Part shown: positions 39,991-50,055 of the stretch, one piece after another
How positions within the stretch are numbered: position 1 is the stretch's first letter
Layout of the letters: each line of letters begins with the position of its first letter
Assembly (NCBI GenBank): GCA_028345575.1
Contig: JAOMDR010000004.1
Span: 1 to 63,818, forward strand
Length of the DNA stretch: 63,818 bases
Direction of reading: 5' to 3'
Source: Candidatus Nitrosopelagicus sp.
GTDB lineage: Archaea; Thermoproteota; Nitrososphaeria; Nitrososphaerales; Nitrosopumilaceae
The notes under the pieces: generated by a model
The model's input: only the letters and a program-made list of their open reading frames with translations
Told to the model about the DNA's origin: nothing
Databases searched by the model: none
Program-made: the position numbers and the translations under genes

Positions 39991-42165
39991 CTAACCGTAA
40001 AACGTTTTGTCAGCCTCTCGTGGAATAATGCTTGATGCACCTTCTTTAATCTTCTCATACCATGATTCTACTTCTTTTGTTATTGATGGTCTAATCTTTT
40101 TTAATCCTGCAGCAAAGTCTTTGCTTGAAATTTCTTTAGAATTATTTTGCATTGCTTCAACTGCCGCTTCTCTGCATAATGATGCCAAATCTGCACCTGA
40201 ATAACTCTGTGTAGCAACTGAAATTTCATGTAAATCTACATCTTTTGATAACGGCATTCCGTCTGTCAATATTTTGATAATTTCTAAACGACCTTTTTCA
40301 TCTGGTGGGCTAACAAAGACGTTCAAGTCTAATCTACCAGTCCGTAACATAGAGTTATCAATTAAATCGGGCCTGTTTGTTATTCCTATAATTACTACTC
40401 TTGATGTTGTTCCTTCCTCCATCTCTGTTAACATTTGGCTGAGTATATTTTCTCCAATTCCTCCTCCTTCTTCTCCATTTTTCATTTTTGCCAATGAGTC
40501 TAGTTCATCAAAAATTATTACACATGGTGATGATGCTTTTGCTTTTCTGAAAATCTCTCGTATTGCTTTCTCTGATTCTCCAACCCACTTTGATAATATT
40601 TCTGGTCCTCTAACAAGAATCATGTTACCTCCACTCTCAGTAGCTAACGCTCTGGCTAAAATTGTCTTACCACACCCTGGTGGACCATACAACAATGCAC
40701 CTCTAGGTGGTTTTATTCCCATTTTACTAAATTTCTCAGGATCATTCATTGCAACTATCAAGTTATCTTGAAGAACATGTTTTGATTCTTCTAATCCTCC
40801 AACATCTTCCCAGAATACTTTCGAGCGTTCTACATAGAACTCCCTCATTGCTGTAGGTATTACACCATGCATAGCATCATAAAAGTCGATTATTTTCACT
40901 TCCATTGATTGAAGAACTTTGGCTGGAATTTTTTCAGTTTCTAAATCAATTTCTGGTAAATATCTTCGAATTGATCTTATTGCTGCTTCTCTACATAATG
41001 ATTTCATATCTGCACCTGTATATCCGTGCAATTCTGCTGCAAGACTTTTCAAGTTAACATCATCTGCAATAGGCATTCCTCTTGTGTGAATTTGCATAAC
41101 CTCTAATCTACCATCTGCATTTGGAACTGAAATTTCCATTTCTCTATCAAATCGTCCTGGTCTTCTTAATGCAGGATCAACACTGTCTGGTCTATTTGTT
41201 GCACCAAGTACTACTACGTTTCCTCTATCTGTTAATCCATCCATTAATGCAAGTAATTGAGCAACAACTCTTTTTTCTACATCACCATATGCCTCTTCTC
41301 TTTTTGGTGCGATTGCATCAATCTCGTCTATGAAAATTATACTTGGAGAATTTTCTTTTGCTTCTTTGAAAATATCTCTCAATTTTGCCTCAGTTTCACC
41401 ATAATACTTGTTCATAATTTCTGGACCGTTAATTGATAGCATTCTTGCTTCTGATTCACTTGCAAGAACTTTTGCAAGTAATGTCTTACCACATCCTGGT
41501 GGACCATACAATAATACTCCGCTATGTGGTTCGATTCCAAGTCTTACAAATAATTCTGGGTGTCTTAATGGCAATTCCACTATTTCTCTCATTATCTTAA
41601 TCTCTTCTTGTAATCCTCCAACTTCTTCGTACGTTATACGGGATTTTTTATCTTCAGATGCTTCTGATAAGATTGTTAGAGTGGTGGTACGTTCAATACG
41701 TACTATTCCTTTTGGGGAAATTTTTTCTATTTTAAAGTCCATTGCATTTCCGAGAATCATTACTGAAATCTCGTCACCTTGACTTAATGGCAATCCTTTC
41801 AATCTATTTTTTACAAAATCAGTAAATTCCTTGTCAACTGTTACTTGATCTGCAATTGGAGTTAATGTAACTGATTTTGCAGGTTTTGTTACTATCTTCT
41901 TAATTTCAACTACGTCGCTTAATGCGACTCCTAAATTTTTTCTTGTTTGACCATCAATTCTGATTGTGTCTGGATATTTCTCATCTTCATCGGTAGGCCA
42001 AACTATCGCACATGTTGATTTTTTTGAATTAATTTGAATAACATCGCCTGGTGTTACTTGAAGATAATCCATTGCGTCTGGACCGATTCGAGCTCTTTTT
42101 TTTCCAATATCTCTTTGTTTTGCTTCTCCCACTCTCATTTGTAGTGGGTCAACATTTCGAGTCAA
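39991..42165 (-). CDS. Cdc48/p97 (VAT-like) AAA+ ATPase
   Basis: 724 residues. N-terminal double-psi barrel domain (1-180), then two AAA modules, each with Walker A GPPGCGKT, a Walker [10 protein letters not shown] or IIFDELDS, and arginine-finger segments ([21 protein letters not shown]). It unfolds proteins for degradation. An in-frame TTG at 42165 and an ATG nine codons later ([10 protein letters not shown]) are both possible starts. It follows aEF1B by 8 nt. Confidence 0.95.
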   Translation of the reverse strand: MTRNVDPLQMRVGEAKQRDIGKKRARIGPDAMDYLQVTPGDVIQINSKKSTCAIVWPTDEDEKYPDTIRIDGQTRKNLGVALSDVVEIKKIVTKPAKSVTLTPIADQVTVDKEFTDFVKNRLKGLPLSQGDEISVMILGNAMDFKIEKISPKGIVRIERTTTLTILSEASEDKKSRITYEEVGGLQEEIKIMREIVELPLRHPELFVRLGIEPHSGVLLYGPPGCGKTLLAKVLASESEARMLSINGPEIMNKYYGETEAKLRDIFKEAKENSPSIIFIDEIDAIAPKREEAYGDVEKRVVAQLLALMDGLTDRGNVVVLGATNRPDSVDPALRRPGRFDREMEISVPNADGRLEVMQIHTRGMPIADDVNLKSLAAELHGYTGADMKSLCREAAIRSIRRYLPEIDLETEKIPAKVLQSMEVKIIDFYDAMHGVIPTAMREFYVERSKVFWEDVGGLEESKHVLQDNLIVAMNDPEKFSKMGIKPPRGALLYGPPGCGKTILARALATESGGNMILVRGPEILSKWVGESEKAIREIFRKAKASSPCVIIFDELDSLAKMKNGEEGGGIGENILSQMLTEMEEGTTSRVVIIGITNRPDLIDNSMLRTGRLDLNVFVSPPDEKGRLEIIKILTDGMPLSKDVDLHEISVATQSYSGADLASLCREAAVEAMQNNSKEISSKDFAAGLKKIRPSITKEVESWYEKIKEGASSIIPREADKTFYG

Positions 42166-42173
42166 CTAAACTC

Positions 42174-42455
42174 CTATTTCATGTCAACTGACATGCGGCT
42201 CATATTCAGCACCTCAAACTCACTAACACCTTCGACAGATTTGACAGAATTTTCTAATGATTCCATCTTACCTTCGGCATCTTCTAACGTGAATTCTGCT
42301 TTGATAAACTCTAATCCAAAAGCTAATGGTTCTTTTGTATGTCTACGCAATTCAATCTCATCTTTTAGACTTGATTTTATTCCTTCAACTAATTTATCTA
42401 AATCTACTTCGGTTCCGGTAGGAAGTATCTTTACAATTAAAAGTAATTGAGCCAT
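42174..42455 (-). CDS. Translation elongation factor 1-beta (aEF1B)
   Basis: 93 residues forming one ferredoxin-like domain. [16 protein letters not shown] at the N-terminus, [20 protein letters not shown] and the C-terminal [13 protein letters not shown] are diagnostic. It exchanges GDP for GTP on aEF1A. Gap of 3 nt to the upstream zinc-ribbon gene and 8 nt to Cdc48. Confidence 0.93.
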   Translation of the reverse strand: MAQLLLIVKILPTGTEVDLDKLVEGIKSSLKDEIELRRHTKEPLAFGLEFIKAEFTLEDAEGKMESLENSVKSVEGVSEFEVLNMSRMSVDMK

Positions 42456-42458
42456 TTT

Positions 42459-42638
42459 CTATGGTCCCGAAAAGCCGCATGATTTGCATGTATATGGTGC
42501 TGCGGCTTCTCTACAACTTCCACATCTCCAAATTAATTCGTTATTACACTCTGGACAATTAAATTTAACATTCTTATCGCCTGGCATGATGTGTCTACTA
42601 CAACCATTGCATACCGGTAGTGTAATACTTGAAGACAT
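42459..42638 (-). CDS. Small double zinc-ribbon protein upstream of aEF1B, 59 aa
   Basis: Translated directly from the sequence: LPVCNGC near residue 8, NCPECNNELIWRCGSC in the middle and YTCKSCGFSGP at the end, so four CxxC pairs for two zinc sites. A gene of this type directly upstream of aEF1B is a common archaeal arrangement (HVO_2753-like, recalled). Role unproven, perhaps linked to translation. It is too short for many gene-finding cut-offs. Confidence 0.88.
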   Translation of the reverse strand: MSSSITLPVCNGCSRHIMPGDKNVKFNCPECNNELIWRCGSCREAAAPYTCKSCGFSGP

Positions 42639-42681
42639 ACTAAAATCCGCTCTATTAGGAATTTATACCTTCCTTGAAATT

Positions 42682-43824
42682 TTATGCTTTATTTTGAACA
42701 AGTCTCTTGATTTCTCCTCCAATTAATGCTTGCATTGTGTTGAAGGAACCTTTCATTCCCAGCAATCTGAGAATTGAACTTGTATGAAAATCAAAGTCTT
42801 CTTTATTTGAAATATCTTCTTCAATTTCAGGTGTAATTGAATTAAATAATTTGTTTACCGTTCCATTATCCAATCTTGCAAGTATTTTTCTAGCAAGATT
42901 TTGTTTCTCAAACTCTTTCCCAAACTTTTCTTTCCATTCTTTCTCATAATTCATTAATGATGAAGAATCTCCTGTTTCTATTGCTTCTGAAATCGCTCTA
43001 CCTGCCATAATTCCTGCCATTCCACATGAGAAAATACCTCCTGCAGTTGTAGGTTTTGCTTGTCCTGCAGCATCTCCAACTATCATTGTATTGCCATCAA
43101 CAAAATTTTTAATTGGTCCTTTGATCCAGATTGGTGCGAATATTTTTCTAATTGTTGAAAAACTACCTTTAGATTTTAGTAATTCATCCATTCGTCCTAA
43201 TGTGTTAATTCCTTTACCTGAAACTCCTACCTTACCTACTCCTTTCCCTGAAGGAATTATCCATGCAAAAAATTCTGGATATTTCTCTTGATCAAAATAT
43301 ACTTCTACTTGACCTTCTTTAATCCAATCTGCATAAACTTCGTATTGTGCAGTTAGCAATATTCCGTCTCTATCTTTATTTGCTAATCTTGAAACTCCTC
43401 TACAATCTACAAAAAATTTACATTCTACATTTCCATTTGATGTTCTTATTGTATTATCATTTTTTTCTTGGAAACTAGTCTTTACAGAAATCTCGGCACC
43501 GTTATCCCTTGCTTGTCTTGCTGCTTGTTTATCTAATTCTCTTCTGTTTATGACTATGATTTTTTGTCTTTTTGAATTAATTGTAATCTCTTTTCCCTCT
43601 GGAGAAAAAATCTTTGCACATTCTACTTTACTATCAAATGTTTTTGGTGACGGTTCAATTCCCAATTCCTTTAATGCATTTTCACTAACCAATCCTCCAC
43701 AATGTTCTGGACTACCAACTTCGAATCCTTCTTCTAAAACTAAAACAGAATGACCATTTTTTGCAATTTCTCTTGCAGCTAAAAGTCCAGAAATACTTCC
43801 TCCAGCTACTACTGCATCATACAT
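42682..43824 (-). CDS. Geranylgeranyl reductase family FAD enzyme
   Basis: 380 residues. FAD-binding AVVAGGSISGLLAAREIAKNG at the N-terminus, PEHCGGLVSENALKELGI near 38, GDAAGQAKPTTAGGIFSCGMAG near 250. Such enzymes saturate the isoprenoid chains of archaeal lipids and of menaquinone; a saturated quinone tail is characteristic of ammonia-oxidising archaea, so either substrate fits. First gene of a minus-strand operon ahead of the zinc ribbon, aEF1B and Cdc48. Confidence 0.9.
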   Translation of the reverse strand: MYDAVVAGGSISGLLAAREIAKNGHSVLVLEEGFEVGSPEHCGGLVSENALKELGIEPSPKTFDSKVECAKIFSPEGKEITINSKRQKIIVINRRELDKQAARQARDNGAEISVKTSFQEKNDNTIRTSNGNVECKFFVDCRGVSRLANKDRDGILLTAQYEVYADWIKEGQVEVYFDQEKYPEFFAWIIPSGKGVGKVGVSGKGINTLGRMDELLKSKGSFSTIRKIFAPIWIKGPIKNFVDGNTMIVGDAAGQAKPTTAGGIFSCGMAGIMAGRAISEAIETGDSSSLMNYEKEWKEKFGKEFEKQNLARKILARLDNGTVNKLFNSITPEIEEDISNKEDFDFHTSSILRLLGMKGSFNTMQALIGGEIKRLVQNKA

Positions 43825-43892
43825 GTATGGTTTGTATCTTTATTTGGTATTTGAATTGTAACGTTTATCATCAACTTCCATAATTATTTCAT

Positions 43893-44246
43893 ATGACTGA
43901 TATCAAACAGGTTATTGCGGTTAGAACTGATCTTGGAATGGGAAAAGGTAAGATTGCAGCACAAGTTGGTCATGCATGTGTTATGGGTGCAGAACATGTT
44001 AGAAAATCACATCCTGAATGGTTTCAAACTTGGTGGGGTGGACAAGAGAAAGTTGTCGTCAAGGTTTCTGGAATAAAGGAATTAAATGAAGTCAAAAAAG
44101 GTGCAATTGAGTTAGGTCTTCCGTGGTCTGAAATAACTGATGCTGGTCATACACAAATTGCACCAGGAACAACAACTTGCATATCTGTTGGACCTGCTCC
44201 TGAAAATTTAATTGATAAAGTTACTGGAGATTTATCGTTACTTTAA
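43893..44246 (+). CDS. pth2: Peptidyl-tRNA hydrolase, Pth2 type
   Basis: 117 residues. AVRTDLGMGKGKIAAQVGHACV at the start and ITDAGHTQIAPGTTTCISVGPAP near 88-110 carry the catalytic residues of archaeal/eukaryotic Pth2. It recycles peptidyl-tRNA. A TATA-like GTTTATCA (43863-43870) ends 23 nt before the ATG. truD follows two genes on, a familiar archaeal pairing. Confidence 0.95.
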   Translation: MTDIKQVIAVRTDLGMGKGKIAAQVGHACVMGAEHVRKSHPEWFQTWWGGQEKVVVKVSGIKELNEVKKGAIELGLPWSEITDAGHTQIAPGTTTCISVGPAPENLIDKVTGDLSLL

Positions 44247-44281
44247 GAATCAGATATAACAAGCTCTAATTTTGAAAAGTT

Positions 44282-46066
44282 GTGAAGCAAAAAACAAAAG
44301 GTATTCTTGCATTCGCATTTTTGGGAGGTATTTTATTGACATCGACTGTATTATTTGCAATTGCTCCGCCAGCAGCCACCATGACTATGGAAGAAAAAGA
44401 AGTTCTAGATAAATTTGATTTTATGATGGATGCATGTGTAGAACGTACATCTGACTTAGAAAATAATGAACAAGCTCTTACTGCATGTCAGGAAGTTGCA
44501 ACTCAAGACCGTAATTCTTCACTATGTGATGTTGGACAGAAAATTGGTGAGCAAATGTTAATTGATAATTATTGTACTGAACTTAGTTCAACATTGACCG
44601 GAACTCCTATGGATAACTTCCCTGATGATCAACGTGCAACTTTCTGTGGAGGTAGTGATGCAAAATCTACATCTTATGTACAGGAATATAAAATTCCAAC
44701 TTTATGTACACAACCACTTGCAATTAAAGTCGCACCTGATGGAAATGTATGGTTTGTTGAATCAAATGTAGGTCAAATTGCAAAATTTGATCCTATATCT
44801 GAAAAATTTACTGAATTTGAAAATGATATGTGGCCAGAAGGTGCACGTACTATGTCATGGGGGATGGATTATTCTTCTGATGGTACAATGTGGTATACTG
44901 ATGGAAGTTTTGATACTCTTTGGCGTTTTGACACAATTGGTGAAACATATGATGCGGTATCATTCCCTCCTTCTGAAGAAGGTTCGTTACCTCAAAAACT
45001 TGCTATACGTGGTTCAAATATTATAGTAAATGACTTTACTGGAAGTAAAATTACTTTCTTTGATTTAGCTCAAAATATTGATGATCTTACATATTCTAGT
45101 ATTGTAGCACCAATTCCAAATTCATTTACTGGTGATTTTGGAGTTGATTCTAAAAATAATTTATGGTATACAAATTGGGTTCCTGATACGACTGGATTAT
45201 TATTAAAATTCAATATTGAACAATACAAACAAGATTCCTATTTGGCAAGTACAGGAATAGATATTCCGCTCGAAAATTATTTTGATGTATATGATTTTCC
45301 AGATGATCTTAATACTGCAAATGGATTGTCTGTAGATGAAAATGATAATGTTTGGATTGTAGATACTTCTAGTAGTTTCTTTTTCAAATTTGATCCTAAT
45401 GAAGAAAAATTTACAAAATTTGTTACCTCAACACCTCAAAAATCTGCATATGGGAATTCAACTGGAATAATAAAAACACCAATTTCTAGACCCTATTGGA
45501 CTGAAACTGATATGAATGGAAATCTCATTTTCAATGAACAAACATCCAATCAACTTGCAGTCTTTGATATTGATAATGAACGACTAATAGAATACATGGT
45601 ACCGTCTAAAAATCCTAACTGGGCTGACTGTGAAGATAAATCAAAATCAAATTGTGGTGTTGCACAAATTTTTGGCTTTGATGTGATAGATGATAAAATT
45701 TGGTTTACAGAATGGGCAGAAAATAAAATTGGTGTAGTTGATACTGGAAAATCTCTTCCATTCACAGTAAATACCAATGTTGAATCTATAAACCTCAAAA
45801 AAGGTGAAACTGAAACAATTTCTTTGAGTATAAATCCATCATCATCAAACATTGGGGATATCAATTTCAATTTTGCTCATACTGCATCAACTGTTACAAA
45901 ATCATCTGATCTTTTAATCTCCCATGACTTCAATAGTTCTAATGAAATTATTGTCTCAATTACTGCAAGTCAAATTGCATTATCTGGAGATTACAAATTA
46001 CTTTTAGGAGTTTTCAACTCTGAGGTAAACGTATCAAAATACGTTGATGTCATTATTGAACCGTGA
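44282..46066 (+). CDS. Secreted or membrane-anchored beta-propeller (virginiamycin B lyase-like)
   Basis: 594 residues from GTG; TATA-like GATATAAC (44253-44260) ends 22 nt upstream. An N-terminal hydrophobic segment (about 8-28) is a signal anchor. After a Cys-rich region (about 50-125), five or more blades repeat the pattern APDGNVWFVES / DSKNNLWYTNW / DENDNVWIVDT / DDKIWFTEWAENKIG. A C-terminal 100-residue Ig-like domain follows. Propellers of this type are often called streptogramin lyases, but the lyase residues cannot be confirmed here. It overlaps truD by 4 nt. Confidence 0.85.
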   Translation: MKQKTKGILAFAFLGGILLTSTVLFAIAPPAATMTMEEKEVLDKFDFMMDACVERTSDLENNEQALTACQEVATQDRNSSLCDVGQKIGEQMLIDNYCTELSSTLTGTPMDNFPDDQRATFCGGSDAKSTSYVQEYKIPTLCTQPLAIKVAPDGNVWFVESNVGQIAKFDPISEKFTEFENDMWPEGARTMSWGMDYSSDGTMWYTDGSFDTLWRFDTIGETYDAVSFPPSEEGSLPQKLAIRGSNIIVNDFTGSKITFFDLAQNIDDLTYSSIVAPIPNSFTGDFGVDSKNNLWYTNWVPDTTGLLLKFNIEQYKQDSYLASTGIDIPLENYFDVYDFPDDLNTANGLSVDENDNVWIVDTSSSFFFKFDPNEEKFTKFVTSTPQKSAYGNSTGIIKTPISRPYWTETDMNGNLIFNEQTSNQLAVFDIDNERLIEYMVPSKNPNWADCEDKSKSNCGVAQIFGFDVIDDKIWFTEWAENKIGVVDTGKSLPFTVNTNVESINLKKGETETISLSINPSSSNIGDINFNFAHTASTVTKSSDLLISHDFNSSNEIIVSITASQIALSGDYKLLLGVFNSEVNVSKYVDVIIEP

Positions 46067-47259
46067 TTCCACAAATTGATAAAGAGATAGGACTCTCTGT
46101 TTATACTACAAAATATGCCCCTATCTCTGGAAAAATTAAAAAAAATGAAAATGATTTTTTGGTGAAAGAGGTTTTATCTGAAAAAGCTATTGACTTATTT
46201 GATAATTTGGATGGACATGCTGTTTACCTGTTAAAAAAATCTGGAATTGATACAAATCATGCATTAATTGATATCGAAAAACGCTATGGCCTTGTCTTAA
46301 AATCGCTTGGTTTGAAAGATGCAAATGCAAAAACAGAACAGTACGTTTACACCTACAAAAAAATAAATTCTCTAGAAGAATATACTGGACAAAAATATTC
46401 TGCAAAAAGACTTGGATTTGTAGAAAAACCAATATCAAAAAAAGATATGCTAGGAAATTATTTTGAAATTAGAGTATCTGATATGAATGAATCATTACCG
46501 TCATTTACCGGTAATGAAAACATTCTTAATTTTTTTGGATATCAAAGATTTGGTTCAAAACGACCAATAACGCATCTAGTTGGAAAATCAATCATTAAAG
46601 GTGATTATGAAGAAGCACTTGAGTATCTACTAAGTTTTTCATCAAAATATGATTCAGAAAAAAATAATGAAATGCGGAAATTAATATCTGAACGTAAATC
46701 TGAATCTGAAGTAATTGAATTATTACCATTTTCTATGGATATTGAAAGAAATTTACTAAAACAACTTTCCAGTGACAGTGATCCTAAGAATGCAATACGT
46801 TCGATTCCTCTTGCATTACGAAGATTTTACATTCAATCATACCAATCATTTCTATTCAATAAAACTTTGAGTCTTGCACATGAATTTGAAGAAGAATTGT
46901 CATTACCGACAACTGATGATGTTTGTTTTGATAAAAATTCTATATTGGGAAAATTTGAAAATGATCCTAAACAAAAACTTGCTATTCCACTTGTAGGTCA
47001 TTCATATTATAAAAAATCAAGATTTGATTATTATATAAAAAAAATTCTTGATGAAGAATTGCTTACTCCAAAAGATTTCTTCATCAAAGATTTCCAAGAA
47101 CTCTCAGTTGAAGGTGGATTTCGTAACGCATCAATTAATTATTTGAATTTCAAGATTGATGAAAATATGATAAAATTTCAATTATCTCGTGGTTCATATG
47201 CCACAATTCTGTTAAGAGAAATTCTAAAATCTTCAAATCCTTTGGATTCTGGATTTTAA
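46063..47259 (+). CDS. truD: tRNA pseudouridine(13) synthase
   Basis: 398 residues, starting at GTG inside the propeller's TGA stop. The catalytic Asp lies in LGLKDANAKTEQYV near 86; NFFGYQRFGSKRPITHLVGKSI near 152 is the second TruD motif, and SYQSFLFNKTLS the third. It isomerises U13 of tRNA. Its natural partner pth2 is separated from it by the propeller gene. Confidence 0.93.
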   Translation: MIPQIDKEIGLSVYTTKYAPISGKIKKNENDFLVKEVLSEKAIDLFDNLDGHAVYLLKKSGIDTNHALIDIEKRYGLVLKSLGLKDANAKTEQYVYTYKKINSLEEYTGQKYSAKRLGFVEKPISKKDMLGNYFEIRVSDMNESLPSFTGNENILNFFGYQRFGSKRPITHLVGKSIIKGDYEEALEYLLSFSSKYDSEKNNEMRKLISERKSESEVIELLPFSMDIERNLLKQLSSDSDPKNAIRSIPLALRRFYIQSYQSFLFNKTLSLAHEFEEELSLPTTDDVCFDKNSILGKFENDPKQKLAIPLVGHSYYKKSRFDYYIKKILDEELLTPKDFFIKDFQELSVEGGFRNASINYLNFKIDENMIKFQLSRGSYATILLREILKSSNPLDSGF

Positions 47260-47300
47260 AATTTTGAAAGCTTTTTTTATTGTTTAATCTGAATGAATGT

Positions 47301-47759
47301 ATGGAGAAAGCAACTTTTGCTGCAGGGTGTTTTTGGCACGTTGAAGAAGTATTTTCTAAAACAAATGGCGTAAAATCTACCGCTGTAGGATATACCGGAG
47401 GTCATACAGATAATCCTACGTACGAAGATGTTTGTACTGATAAAACTGGTCACGCTGAAGCTATACAAGTTGAGTTTGATCCTGCAGAAATTTCATATTC
47501 TGATTTAGTAAAAGTATTTTTTGAAAATCATAATCCAACTACTCCTAATAGACAAGGTCCTGACATTGGCATTCAATATCGCTCTGCAATATTTTGTCAT
47601 AATCCTGAGCAAGAACAAGCAGCAAAAGATGTTAAAGAAAAATTAAATCCATCTGCACAAAAGACATTTGGGAGCGATATTGTCACTGAGATAAAATCTG
47701 CTTCTACATTCTACCGTGCTGAAGAATATCATCAAAAATATTTTGAAAAAAATTATTAA
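47301..47759 (+). CDS. msrA: Peptide methionine sulfoxide reductase A
   Basis: 152 residues from ATG 47301; a TTG seven codons earlier is less likely. The catalytic Cys is in ATFAAGCFWHVEEVF at the N-terminus, with GVKSTAVGYTGGHTDNPTYEDVC and GHAEAIQVEFDP. It repairs S-methionine sulfoxide. Overlaps the convergent small membrane gene by 4 nt. Confidence 0.95.
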   Translation: MEKATFAAGCFWHVEEVFSKTNGVKSTAVGYTGGHTDNPTYEDVCTDKTGHAEAIQVEFDPAEISYSDLVKVFFENHNPTTPNRQGPDIGIQYRSAIFCHNPEQEQAAKDVKEKLNPSAQKTFGSDIVTEIKSASTFYRAEEYHQKYFEKNY

Positions 47760-47962
47760 GTTAATTTCTTCTTTTCTACAAAATACCCAATTAATATCAA
47801 AATCACTCCCATCATACTGATAATTATTCCATTATCTATCCATTCTTCACTTTCATACATGAATGATGATTCTGGTCCAACCATTCCTTGTCCTTGAAAA
47901 CTGAATATGATTCCAAAAATTACCAGAATTACTCCTGGAATTACAATTGACAATGATTTCAT
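47756..47962 (-). CDS. Small two-helix membrane protein, 68 aa
   Basis: Two hydrophobic stretches (about 5-22 and 44-62) around a polar loop MVGPESSFMYESEEWID, and a basic C-terminus KKKLT. No family recognised. Overlaps the msrA stop by 4 nt. Confidence 0.6.
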   Translation of the reverse strand: MKSLSIVIPGVILVIFGIIFSFQGQGMVGPESSFMYESEEWIDNGIIISMMGVILILIGYFVEKKKLT

Positions 47963-48041
47963 ATTGTAAAGTTCTTTTAGTTAAAATAAAAATGCGATGT
48001 TCATTGAAAATGATCATTCGTTAGGAACAAATTGAAAAGAA

Positions 48042-48797
48042 TTGATTAATTGGGTAAATCAATTTTTACTCGGTTTTTTAATCCAAATTCCAAAAGAATT
48101 TTCTGTGTATAGTTGGAATAGTTCTGATGAAAATGTGCCAAAAATATTCAAATATTCAAATTTGATTGTTTTTGGGTCTGCTGCTGGAATTGCATTATTG
48201 ACAGCGTTTTTACTCAATACCTATTATGCTGAATTATTTCTTGAGCATCCATATCTTATGAATATTTTATTTGCTCCTGCATTTGGAATTGGATTTCTGT
48301 ATGGTCTAAAAATTTCTGAAAGAGCATTACAACCCTCTGAAACTCGAAGTGCGTTCAAAAGAAAAATTATGAAATTATTTCTTTTCTTCTTAGTCATTGG
48401 TGGTTTGTTTAGCTCTGTAAATTTTGCACTTCATGGTGGTGCAATGATACCTGATTCATCTTTAGTTGATGATGGAGTGGTTCCTTGGGCTACTGATATG
48501 ATTACTGCAAATGGTGGTGCAACATTTTTGATTGTATCGAGTATTACAATTATGGCTGCCGCAACAAGAAGAATTGTTGGATTAAATGGCGGAATTATTG
48601 GAAAAATTATTACATTTGGTGGAACATTTGTTTTCTTTTCAATGATTAGTATGAGTTTAACACAAACAGATCCTTCTAACTCTCAAATCTATCTATACAC
48701 GTGTTATCACGCTGGAATTATTGGTGGTGCGATGTATCAAATGAATCGTTTTACTTCTAATCTTAACACTTGGGAAGATTACATGAACGGGCAGTAA
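48042..48797 (+). CDS. Uncharacterised polytopic membrane protein
   Basis: 251 residues from a TTG start, about six transmembrane helices (roughly 43-62, 72-90, 110-130, 157-175, 188-208, 215-235). A loop HGGAMIPDSSLVDDGVVPWATDM lies outside or between helices 3 and 4. No motif recognised. It meets the second cupredoxin gene end to end (stops adjacent). An in-frame ATG further in would cut the N-terminus, so I keep the TTG, but the start is uncertain. Confidence 0.65.
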   Translation: MINWVNQFLLGFLIQIPKEFSVYSWNSSDENVPKIFKYSNLIVFGSAAGIALLTAFLLNTYYAELFLEHPYLMNILFAPAFGIGFLYGLKISERALQPSETRSAFKRKIMKLFLFFLVIGGLFSSVNFALHGGAMIPDSSLVDDGVVPWATDMITANGGATFLIVSSITIMAAATRRIVGLNGGIIGKIITFGGTFVFFSMISMSLTQTDPSNSQIYLYTCYHAGIIGGAMYQMNRFTSNLNTWEDYMNGQ

Positions 48798-49409
48798 TTA
48801 TTCTACTATAACAGTTCCAATCATCCAAGGATGAACGAGACAATAATAAACAAATTCTCCTTTATCTGAAAACTCAAATTCGTATGTAGCTCCTGCCATA
48901 ATCATTCCTGAATCAAAAGCTCCGTCTGGTCCACCATCTGGAGTTCCACTTGTTGCAAGATGTGCAGCACTATCATTATTTTCCCAAACTACTGTGGTGC
49001 CGGTTGAAATGTTTAATGTTGCTGGAATATAACATTCATCGGTTTCTTCACATCCTGGTGCACCTGATCCTTCGGGAATTGAAACAATTTCTGCAGATAC
49101 TTGCGGTGCTTCCATAACTGGTTCTTCCATAATCATAGTTTCAGATTCTTCTGTATCATCTAATGTCATTCTAGGAATTTCATATAATGTATTTCCAGGT
49201 TTTTCAAACATATCACATCCTTCCTGCATGTAATTTCCTGCTTTACACATCTCAAAAAATGCTGTATTGTCTCTTTGTATTCGATCTGCATAAAGAACAT
49301 CAGGTCCAATTGCGACTTGGACTATTCCAATTGCTGCTAGTGATGCAGCTACTAATATCATTGAGTAACCAACTTTTCTATAATTATGTGGATCTTGCAT
49401 TTCTGACAT
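48798..49409 (-). CDS. Membrane-anchored cupredoxin (single N-terminal helix)
   Basis: 203 residues. One signal-anchor helix (about 15-38) is followed by a Cys-containing linker (CKAGNYMQEGCDMF) and an acidic stretch. The blue-copper domain covers about 105-203, with the ligand His in DSAAHLATSG and Cys, His, Met in YYCLVHPWM. A CEETDEC pair (about 125-131) could form a disulfide. It probably shuttles electrons on the outer membrane face. Divergent from the 107-aa gene through a shared TATA box. Confidence 0.88.
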   Translation of the reverse strand: MSEMQDPHNYRKVGYSMILVAASLAAIGIVQVAIGPDVLYADRIQRDNTAFFEMCKAGNYMQEGCDMFEKPGNTLYEIPRMTLDDTEESETMIMEEPVMEAPQVSAEIVSIPEGSGAPGCEETDECYIPATLNISTGTTVVWENNDSAAHLATSGTPDGGPDGAFDSGMIMAGATYEFEFSDKGEFVYYCLVHPWMIGTVIVE

Positions 49410-49433
49410 TTACTTTGAGGCAAAATTAGGCAA

Positions 49434-49441
49434 ATTTAAAA
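49434..49441. promoter_or_regulatory. TATA box apparently shared by the cupredoxin and a 107-aa gene
   Basis: ATTTAAAA, core TTTAAA (49435-49440). The core ends 25 nt before the GTG at 49465 (plus strand) and 26 nt before the ATG at 49409 (minus strand). Confidence 0.5.
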
Positions 49442-49464
49442 CTTGAGCCTTCTTAATTTCATTA

Positions 49465-49788
49465 GTGACAATTCAAATTCTTCATTATGAATTTCTTGGA
49501 CCTATCAAGCTATCCGAATGGGGCCCCCCTATGGATAAAGTAGTTTACATAATTTTCAACCAGAATAAATCCGGCTTTATACCACTTCATGCTGGTGAAT
49601 CTGACAAAACCGATCAGAAAGACTTTTTCACACAAAATGATAATTTCAAGTGTTGGATTCAACATGCTGGCAATGAAGAGAGTCTTTATCTCGCAATTTT
49701 ACCTCTATGGGAGTCTGAAGCGCCAGAAAGAAAACGTATTGTAGACAAAATTATATCGAAATATCGTCCTCTATGTCAGACTGAATGA
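49465..49788 (+). CDS. Uncharacterised 107-aa protein
   Basis: Begins at GTG. Soluble alpha/beta composition, with KVVYIIFNQNKSGFIPLHAGES near 24-45, KDFFTQNDNFKCWIQHAG and APERKRIVDKIISKY at the C-terminus. The YIIF..HAGES stretch looks superficially like a GIY-YIG core, but the catalytic Arg/Glu pattern is not clear, so I do not assign it. Its stop abuts the convergent 78-aa gene. Confidence 0.65.
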   Translation: MTIQILHYEFLGPIKLSEWGPPMDKVVYIIFNQNKSGFIPLHAGESDKTDQKDFFTQNDNFKCWIQHAGNEESLYLAILPLWESEAPERKRIVDKIISKYRPLCQTE

Positions 49789-50025
49789 TTATTTTGAATT
49801 TATTTTATCTTTAACTTCAAATAATTGCATTGTAAGAAGGTCAATTGCTTTTTTCAAGTGATCAAATTCATTAATTGAATGAATTTGTCCCTCTGTAAGT
49901 TTTCTTAAAATTTTAACATTAGCTTTTGCTTCTTCATCTTTAGCAGTTACCTCTAATGCATTGATTTTTGCCAAGATATTTTCCAAATCTTTAATCATTT
50001 CTTCTTTTGGTGCGTGTTTATCCAT
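49789..50025 (-). CDS. Small coiled-coil protein, 78 aa
   Basis: Entirely helical by composition: IKDLENILAKINALEVTAKDEEAKA and then LKKAIDLLTMQLFEVKDKI have heptad-like spacing of Leu/Ile. No named family. Convergent with the 107-aa gene with no gap. Confidence 0.6.
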   Translation of the reverse strand: MDKHAPKEEMIKDLENILAKINALEVTAKDEEAKANVKILRKLTEGQIHSINEFDHLKKAIDLLTMQLFEVKDKINSK

Positions 50026-50055
50026 GTTTTTGAAACTCTTTTTTCCTATATATCA

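Noticed and set aside
41121-41782. Plus-strand ORFs inside the Cdc48 gene
   Set aside because: Antisense shadows; the minus strand carries intact Walker A and B motifs throughout.
49465-49788. GIY-YIG nuclease
   Set aside because: Only a weak resemblance to the first motif; catalytic Arg and Glu could not be placed.
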